Source: Actinomyces viscosus
GTDB lineage: Bacteria > Bacteroidota > Bacteroidia > Flavobacteriales_D > Crocinitomicaceae
DNA length: 10,184 nt
Assembly (NCBI GenBank): GCA_943326975.2
Contig: CALPVI020000041.1
Location: 1 to 10,184 of the forward strand
Direction: 5' to 3'
The translations under genes were made by a program, and so were the position numbers. Shown here one piece after another: positions 6,231 to 10,184 of the stretch. The notes under the pieces were generated by a model. The model saw only the letters and a list, made by a program, of their open reading frames with translations, ran no database searches and had not been told where the DNA came from. Numbering within the stretch: position 1 is the first letter of the stretch; each line of letters begins with the position of its first letter.

Positions 6231-6390
6231 TCATTTTTTAATATCAAACAAATTTAATTTGATCATGGAAATTGTAAACGTCTTCTATTTATAATACATT
6301 AAAAAACATCTATTTTTATTCAATAAATTAAAACTTTTTTAGCAATTTTATAGCATTATTATAAGTATATTATTATTTAAAAAAAACAAT

Positions 6391-6795
6391 ATGATTGAAA
6401 TAGGACAAAAACATATACATCCATTTAGATTCACTCAAGCTGAGGTAGAAGCTTTTGCAAAAGTGACAGGAGATAATAACCCAGTTCATTTAGATGAAGA
6501 ATATGCAGCCACTACCATATTCAAAAAAAGAATTGTACATGGTATGTTAGGCGCTTCTTTACTTTCAAAGGTTTTTGGAACCATTTTCCCAGGTGAGGGA
6601 ACTATTTATTTAAACCAAACGTTGAATTTCCTTCGACCAATGTATGTTGAAGAAAATTACGAAGCAATTTTTGAAGTTAAAGAAATAATAAAAGAAAAAA
6701 ATAGAGCTATAATATCAACAACAATTACAAATAGTGAAGGTAAAGCTGTTTTGAGTGGCGAAGCTATTATCATGAATTCAACTGCAATACAATAA
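6391..6795 (+). CDS. phaJ: (R)-specific enoyl-CoA hydratase PhaJ (MaoC-like)
   Basis: Hydrates trans-2-enoyl-CoA (crotonyl-CoA and short homologues) to (R)-3-hydroxyacyl-CoA, linking beta-oxidation to PHA synthesis. The 134 residues form a single hot-dog domain. The hydratase signature runs FAKVTGDNNPVHLDEEYA (22-39) with catalytic D28 and H33, followed by VHGMLGASLLSK (49-60) with S59. These are each three residues before the Asp31, His36 and Ser62 known for Aeromonas caviae PhaJ, which is also 134 residues. An alternative is a generic MaoC-domain dehydratase, but the PHA genes on either side make PhaJ the best name. First gene of a four-gene operon; the next gene begins 3 nt after its stop. 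The reverse reaction would also allow 3-hydroxyacyl-CoA to enter degradation. Confidence 0.9.
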   Translation: MIEIGQKHIHPFRFTQAEVEAFAKVTGDNNPVHLDEEYAATTIFKKRIVHGMLGASLLSKVFGTIFPGEGTIYLNQTLNFLRPMYVEENYEAIFEVKEIIKEKNRAIISTTITNSEGKAVLSGEAIIMNSTAIQ

Positions 6796-6798
6796 TTA

Positions 6799-7605
6799 AT
6801 GATAAGTAAAACTCTCGATAAAAAGAAAATGTATTTTGAAGTGTTAGGAAATCTTAACTCTTCAAAAACGATTATTTTCTTGAATGGTCTTTCTCAATCA
6901 ACCGTTTCATGGGGTTTAGTGACACCCTATTTTATAGGAGAATATAAAATTATACTTTGTGATTTTATTTTTCAAGGTCAATCAGATAAGGATAGCCCAG
7001 TAAGAGATTTTGATACACATGCTGTTGATGTGCTTACAATCTTAGACACTTTAGGAATTGAAAAAGCGACATTGATAGGTTTATCCTATGGTAGTTTAGT
7101 GGCGCAACACTTTTCTGTTTTATATCCTGATCGCATAGATAAAATGGTGCTATTATCAACTTTCGCTAACAAAACTCCCTATTATGAAGCAATTGAACTT
7201 TCTTGGAAAAACGCACTTGAAATTGGAGGATACTCACTTATGCTCGATGTGATGTTACCTTATGTTTTAAGTGATGTTTATTTTAGCAAACCGTTAATAC
7301 CAATTGAGTTTTTTAAATCCGCAAAAAAAGATGTTGTAGACGCAACCTCTTTAACTAAATTAATGCAAGCTACTGCTGAAAGAAAGGACTTTAGAGAATC
7401 ACTTCAGAAAGTTAAATGTAAAACATTGGTAATTCATGGAAGATTAGATGGATTATTTCCAGTATACCTTGGTCAAGAAGTTGCAAATCAAATAAAAAAT
7501 AGTAAGTTTACAATTATCGAAAATGCTGGACATACACTCAACATTGAAGAAGTAAATAAAGTATCAACTACCATTTTAGTTTTTTTAAATGAACCTATTG
7601 AATAA
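6799..7605 (+). CDS. Alpha/beta-hydrolase, candidate intracellular PHA depolymerase or 3-hydroxyacyl esterase/thioesterase
   Basis: Cytoplasmic serine hydrolase of 268 residues, no signal peptide. The fold is clear: FLNGLSQSTVSW (27-38, oxyanion region), nucleophile elbow GLSYGS (94-99, S96), acid in HGRLDGLFP (D217) and His in NAGHTLNIEE (H245). The size and the triad spacing (121 and 28 residues) are close to those I recall for the medium-chain intracellular depolymerase PhaZ of Pseudomonas putida (S102, D221, H248), but the elbow reads GLSYGS and the overall similarity cannot be judged here, so depolymerase is an inference from context. Its place between phaJ and bdhA, with gaps of 3 and 7 nt, ties it to PHA turnover: it could release 3-hydroxybutyrate (or its oligomers or CoA ester) for BdhA. 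It could also be a general carboxylesterase. Confidence 0.82.
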   Translation: MISKTLDKKKMYFEVLGNLNSSKTIIFLNGLSQSTVSWGLVTPYFIGEYKIILCDFIFQGQSDKDSPVRDFDTHAVDVLTILDTLGIEKATLIGLSYGSLVAQHFSVLYPDRIDKMVLLSTFANKTPYYEAIELSWKNALEIGGYSLMLDVMLPYVLSDVYFSKPLIPIEFFKSAKKDVVDATSLTKLMQATAERKDFRESLQKVKCKTLVIHGRLDGLFPVYLGQEVANQIKNSKFTIIENAGHTLNIEEVNKVSTTILVFLNEPIE

Positions 7606-7612
7606 TATTCAG

Positions 7613-8380
7613 ATGAAAACAGTTTTAATTACAGGAAGTACAAGTGGGATTGGACTTGGTGTTGCGATCGAATTTGCAAAAGCGGGTTACTCAATTGCTT
7701 TTAATGGCTTAGAAGCAAATGCGGAAGAAATCGCTTCAAATGTAGGTGAGGAATTTGGTGTTAAAACTAAATTTTATGGTGCAAACTTATCTGAAGTTAG
7801 TCAAATTGAATCTATGATTCAATCCATAATCAAAGATTTCGGCAGTTTAGATGTACTAGTTAATAATGCAGGTATACAATATGTCTCTCCAATTGAATCA
7901 TTTCCAATTGAAAAATGGAATGCAATTATTCAATTAAATTTAAATGCTGTTTTTTACACTTCTAAATTTGTTTGGGAGAATATGAAAAAAAATAAATTTG
8001 GTAGAATTATAAACATCGCTTCCGCTCATGGTTTAGTAGCTTCTGAATTTAAAGCAGCTTATGTATCTGCAAAGCATGGTGTGGTCGGTTTAACTAAAGT
8101 ATTGGCATTAGAAGGAGCTCCCTTTGGTATCACTGCAAATTCAATTTGTCCAGGTTACGTTAAAACACCATTAGTAGAAAAACAAATTGCTGAACAGGCT
8201 ATTGCTCATGGAATTTCTGAAGATGAAGTGATTACAAAAATAATGTTGCAAAAACATGCAGTTAAAGAATTTGTAACTGTTGAATCACTAGGTAAATTAG
8301 CTGTATTTTTAGCATCTGAAAACGCAAATTTAATTACAGGAACGGCAATGCCAGTTGATGGTGGATGGACTGCCCAATAA
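7613..8380 (+). CDS. bdhA: D-(-)-3-hydroxybutyrate dehydrogenase
   Basis: Oxidises (R)-3-hydroxybutyrate to acetoacetate with NAD+, the first step in using monomer released from PHB. A 255-residue SDR: TGSTSGIG (8-15), NNAGIQYVSP (84-93), catalytic N109, S137, Y150, K154. The substrate-carboxylate set specific to this enzyme is complete: Q89, H139 (in ASAHGLVAS), K147 and Q191 (in TPLVEKQIAEQ). All these sit exactly five residues before the positions known for the Pseudomonas fragi enzyme (Q94, S142, H144, K152, Y155, K159, Q196), so the assignment is firm. The frame could start at 7589, overlapping the hydrolase gene by 17 nt, but ATG 7613 puts the usual MKxVLITG start at residue 1 and leaves a clean 7-nt gap. 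Third in the operon; the patatin gene follows after 6 nt. Confidence 0.96.
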   Translation: MKTVLITGSTSGIGLGVAIEFAKAGYSIAFNGLEANAEEIASNVGEEFGVKTKFYGANLSEVSQIESMIQSIIKDFGSLDVLVNNAGIQYVSPIESFPIEKWNAIIQLNLNAVFYTSKFVWENMKKNKFGRIINIASAHGLVASEFKAAYVSAKHGVVGLTKVLALEGAPFGITANSICPGYVKTPLVEKQIAEQAIAHGISEDEVITKIMLQKHAVKEFVTVESLGKLAVFLASENANLITGTAMPVDGGWTAQ

Positions 8381-8386
8381 TGTATT

Positions 8387-9418
8387 ATGAAAAAAGAAAT
8401 AAAACATGTCGGTCTAGCTTTACAAGGAGGAGGTGCTCATGGAGCATTTACTTGGGGAGTTTTAGATAGACTTTTAGAGGAGGATGGAATTGTTGCCGAT
8501 GGAATATGCGGAACAAGTGCGGGGGCTATTAATGCAGTTGTAACTGCTTATGGTCTTCATATTGGAGGAAAAGATAAAGCAAAAGAATTATTGGATAGTT
8601 TATGGAAGAAAATTTCTGATTCCGGAAGTTTACTTTTTAAACCTTCTATGATGGATAAATATTTTTCTGGTGGTGATATGTATAACACCCTTGGATATAT
8701 GTTTTTCAACTCGATGTCTCAAATGTTTTCACCTTACCAATTCAATCCTTCCAATTCAAATCCTTTAAAAGAAATATTAAATGAATTAGTAGATTTTGAA
8801 GAATTAAAAAAATACAACAACAAAAAACTTTTTGTTTGTGCCACTAATGTGAAATCAAATAGAGCGAGAGTATTTTCAAATAACGAAATTACTGTAGATG
8901 CAGTTCTTGCTTCAGCTTGTTTACCTCATCTTTTTCAGGCTGTTGAAATAGATGGGGAATATTACTGGGATGGAGGATACATGGGAAACCCACCTTTATT
9001 TCCTTTAATTGAAAATACAGATGTCGGTGATTTACTTTTAATCAAAATAAATTCGATTAACATTGAAGAACTTCCTACTTCTGCAAGAGATATTTCAGAC
9101 AGAATCAATGAAATAAGTTTTAATAGTAGCTTAATAAACGAGATGCATCTGATTCATTTCAGAAATGAATTGGTAAGAAAAGGCGTTCAAATTGATGATA
9201 ATAAGAAATCACGCGAAATATTTGTTCATTCAATTTCAGCTCATGAAGCTATTGGTCATTTAAATTATTCAAGCAAAATGAATACCTCTTGGGATTTCCT
9301 TTTAGACTTAAAAAATAAAGGCCGTTTATATGCTGAAAAATGGTTAGAACATGAATTCCATGAAGTTGGAATAAAATCTTCCTTTGATATTGAAAAACAT
9401 TTTTTCGCAAAGAATTAA
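8387..9418 (+). CDS. Patatin-like phospholipase/esterase
   Basis: Serine acyl-hydrolase with a Ser-Asp dyad, 343 residues, no signal peptide, so presumably cytoplasmic. Visible parts in order: oxyanion loop QGGGAHGAF (13-21), nucleophile box CGTSAG (41-46, S44), LASACLPHLF (174-183) and the dyad Asp in YWDGGYMGNPP (D195), which is the DGG motif. The C-terminal 140 residues (about 205-343) are helical and resemble bacterial patatins that act inside the cell. Last gene of the operon: it starts 6 nt after bdhA and is followed 6 nt after its stop by a strong terminator. A bdhA-patatin pair is also known from Legionella (bdhA-patD), which supports a functional link with hydroxybutyrate or granule metabolism. 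Substrate may be phospholipid of the granule surface, or the polyester itself; not decided by sequence. Confidence 0.94.
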   Translation: MKKEIKHVGLALQGGGAHGAFTWGVLDRLLEEDGIVADGICGTSAGAINAVVTAYGLHIGGKDKAKELLDSLWKKISDSGSLLFKPSMMDKYFSGGDMYNTLGYMFFNSMSQMFSPYQFNPSNSNPLKEILNELVDFEELKKYNNKKLFVCATNVKSNRARVFSNNEITVDAVLASACLPHLFQAVEIDGEYYWDGGYMGNPPLFPLIENTDVGDLLLIKINSINIEELPTSARDISDRINEISFNSSLINEMHLIHFRNELVRKGVQIDDNKKSREIFVHSISAHEAIGHLNYSSKMNTSWDFLLDLKNKGRLYAEKWLEHEFHEVGIKSSFDIEKHFFAKN

Positions 9419-9423
9419 AAGAG

Positions 9424-9456
9424 GAAAGGCTGTCACTATAGACAGCCTTTCTTTTT
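9424..9456 (+). terminator. Rho-independent terminator of the phaJ-bdhA-patatin operon
   Basis: A perfect 11-bp stem, GAAAGGCTGTC (9424-9434) with GACAGCCTTTC (9441-9451), and a 6-nt loop, followed by TTTTT. It starts 6 nt after the patatin stop codon. It is the most G+C-rich stem-loop in the window and closes the PHA locus. Confidence 0.93.
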
Positions 9457-9579
9457 AAAATTACATTGCACACACCTTCTTTAAAACAATTATTTTCTTC
9501 ATTTGAACTACTGGTTTAACTATTCATTTGTATATCGAAATTATAGTTCAAAAATTTTTAATCAAAGAAATGACTTTCT

Positions 9580-9587
9580 TACCTTTG
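9580..9587 (+). promoter_or_regulatory. TAnnTTTG -7 box ahead of the FrnE-type gene
   Basis: TACCTTTG is a perfect Bacteroidota -7 box. A TTTTT run (9555-9559) lies 20 nt upstream in place of TTTG, a weaker -33. Predicted start near 9594. Depending on the true start codon this gives either a very short leader (ATG 9607) or one of about 97 nt (ATG 9691). Confidence 0.5.
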
Positions 9588-9690
9588 GACAAGAATGACA
9601 ATTTTGATGAAATATCCTTATTTTTATCTAATCATTCTTCTTTTTACTATTTGCTTTTTTTTCAAATTATCAGAAATAAATAAAACAATA

Positions 9691-10184
9691 ATGATGAGTT
9701 CAACTACAAAAATGAAAATTGAAGTTTGGTCAGATGTAATGTGTCCATTCTGCTATATTGGAAAAAGAAATTATGAGGGTGCATTAAAACAATTTGACGA
9801 TAGCAACAATATTGAAATAATTTGGAAAAGCTTTCAATTAGACCCTTCTATACCAGAAAAAACAAATCCGAATGAATCAGTATATGAATATCTAGCAAAA
9901 AGAAAGGGAATGTCAATTGAACAAGCTATATCTCTGCACACAAGCGTTGAAGAAACAGCTAAAAAAGCTGGCTTAGAATTCAACTTTGAGAAAGCTAAAA
10001 TTGTCAATTCACTTAAAGCTCATAGTGTAATTCAATTTTCAAAAACCAAAGGATTGGGTAATGAAATGGAGGAGGTTTTATTTAAAGCCTATTTTACAGA
10101 TGGAAAAGATATTGCAAATCAAGAAACATTAATTTCCTTAGGAGAATCAATTGGTTTGAAACAATCTGATATAATTGAAGCATT
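9691..10184 (+). CDS. FrnE-type DsbA-family oxidoreductase, C-terminal part cut by window edge
   Basis: Thioredoxin-fold disulfide oxidoreductase/isomerase of the DsbA-FrnE (2-hydroxychromene isomerase-like) family. With ATG 9691 as start, 164 codons are visible: KIEVWSDVMCPFCYIGKR (9-26) carries the CPFC active site (C18, C21), followed by IIWKSFQLDPSIPE (about 44-57) and the helical insert with KAKIVNSLKAHSVIQFSKTKGLG, all typical. The family has about 220-240 residues, so roughly 70 residues including the cis-Pro loop lie beyond the edge. Three ATGs (9691, 9694, 9712) are possible starts; the core domain itself begins at 9712. The frame is open further up to ATG 9607 (or 9595) and would add a hydrophobic leader. 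It is unlinked to the PHA operon, being behind a terminator and its own promoter box. Confidence 0.88.
   Translation, partial: MMSSTTKMKIEVWSDVMCPFCYIGKRNYEGALKQFDDSNNIEIIWKSFQLDPSIPEKTNPNESVYEYLAKRKGMSIEQAISLHTSVEETAKKAGLEFNFEKAKIVNSLKAHSVIQFSKTKGLGNEMEEVLFKAYFTDGKDIANQETLISLGESIGLKQSDIIEA

Larger units (their letters stand above)
5990..6390. other. Divergent control region between phaB and phaJ
   Basis: A 401-nt gene-free, extremely A+T-rich spacer between the two arms of the locus. It holds a good minus-strand promoter for phaB (6115-6146), four copies of AACAAATA (6095-6168), an inverted pair of TGTAACTTAT (6012-6021 and 6221-6230), a 9-bp inverted pair at 6034-6042 and 6106-6114, and an A/T palindrome at 6057-6078. 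I found no plus-strand promoter with both boxes for phaJ; TATTTTTA at 6311-6318 is a one-mismatch -7 candidate with no matching -33. No tRNA, small ORF or riboswitch is recognisable. Confidence 0.75.

Noticed and set aside
6196..6256. Further TAnnTTTG words on the minus strand at 6196-6203 and 6249-6256
   Set aside because: No TTG or TTTG lies 17-23 nt upstream of either; such words are common by chance in this A+T-rich spacer.
6272..6295. E. coli-like promoter TTGTAA...TATAAT on the plus strand before phaJ
   Set aside because: The spacing is only 12 nt and the primary sigma factor of this phylum uses different boxes.
5990..6390. CRISPR array, tRNA or mobile element in the large spacer
   Set aside because: No regular spaced repeats with unique spacers, no cloverleaf with CCA-type end, and no transposase or terminal repeats were seen here or elsewhere in the window.
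7589..7612. Upstream ATG of bdhA overlapping the hydrolase gene
   Set aside because: It adds eight residues before the usual MKTVLITG start of SDR enzymes; ATG 7613 is the better start.
9249..9473. 74-codon minus-strand ORF across the patatin end and the terminator
   Set aside because: It reads through the operon terminator stem and is antisense to the patatin gene; no motif seen.

Overview
The window looks like the chromosome of a member of the Bacteroidota, most likely Flavobacteriia. The evidence is very A+T-rich DNA with A+T-rich intergenic spacers, no Shine-Dalgarno sequences ahead of most starts, promoter boxes of the Bacteroidota type (TTTG or TTG, about 20 nt, TAnnTTTG), and Flavobacteria-like versions of LuxE-type, TSUP and FrnE-type proteins. 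Species cannot be named from this sequence alone.

The core (about 2.6-9.4 kb) is a polyhydroxyalkanoate (PHA/PHB) locus with a class III synthase, arranged as two divergent arms around a 401-nt regulatory spacer (5990-6390). The minus arm is the synthesis arm: phaB (acetoacetyl-CoA reductase), then phaE (an unusually long synthase partner with a phasin-like N-terminus and a Thr/Lys/Ala tail), then phaC (catalytic synthase subunit with the full Cys-Asp-His triad). Each of these three genes is followed by its own stem-loop. The one after phaE and the one after phaC look like rho-independent terminators, so expression is probably stepped, with more PhaE than PhaC. The plus arm is a tight four-gene operon: phaJ (R-specific enoyl-CoA hydratase), an alpha/beta-hydrolase of unknown substrate, bdhA (3-hydroxybutyrate dehydrogenase) and a patatin-like lipase. 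It ends at a strong terminator. It combines precursor supply from beta-oxidation (PhaJ) with use of released 3-hydroxybutyrate (BdhA). The two unassigned hydrolases are the obvious candidates for depolymerase or granule-linked esterase. No thiolase (phaA) and no dedicated regulator gene lie in the window.

Left of the PHA genes (1-2553, minus) is a separate compact unit: a LuxE-type acyl-protein synthetase-like adenylating protein, a half-length TSUP membrane protein, and an M20D metallo-amidohydrolase that runs off the left edge almost complete. At the right edge a FrnE-type DsbA-family oxidoreductase starts on the plus strand behind its own promoter box and is cut off by the window end.

The point of greatest interest is the compact bidirectional PHA metabolism cluster: a fused or extended PhaE, hairpins between the synthesis genes, paired sequence motifs in the divergent control region, and two hydrolases of unproven role next to BdhA.
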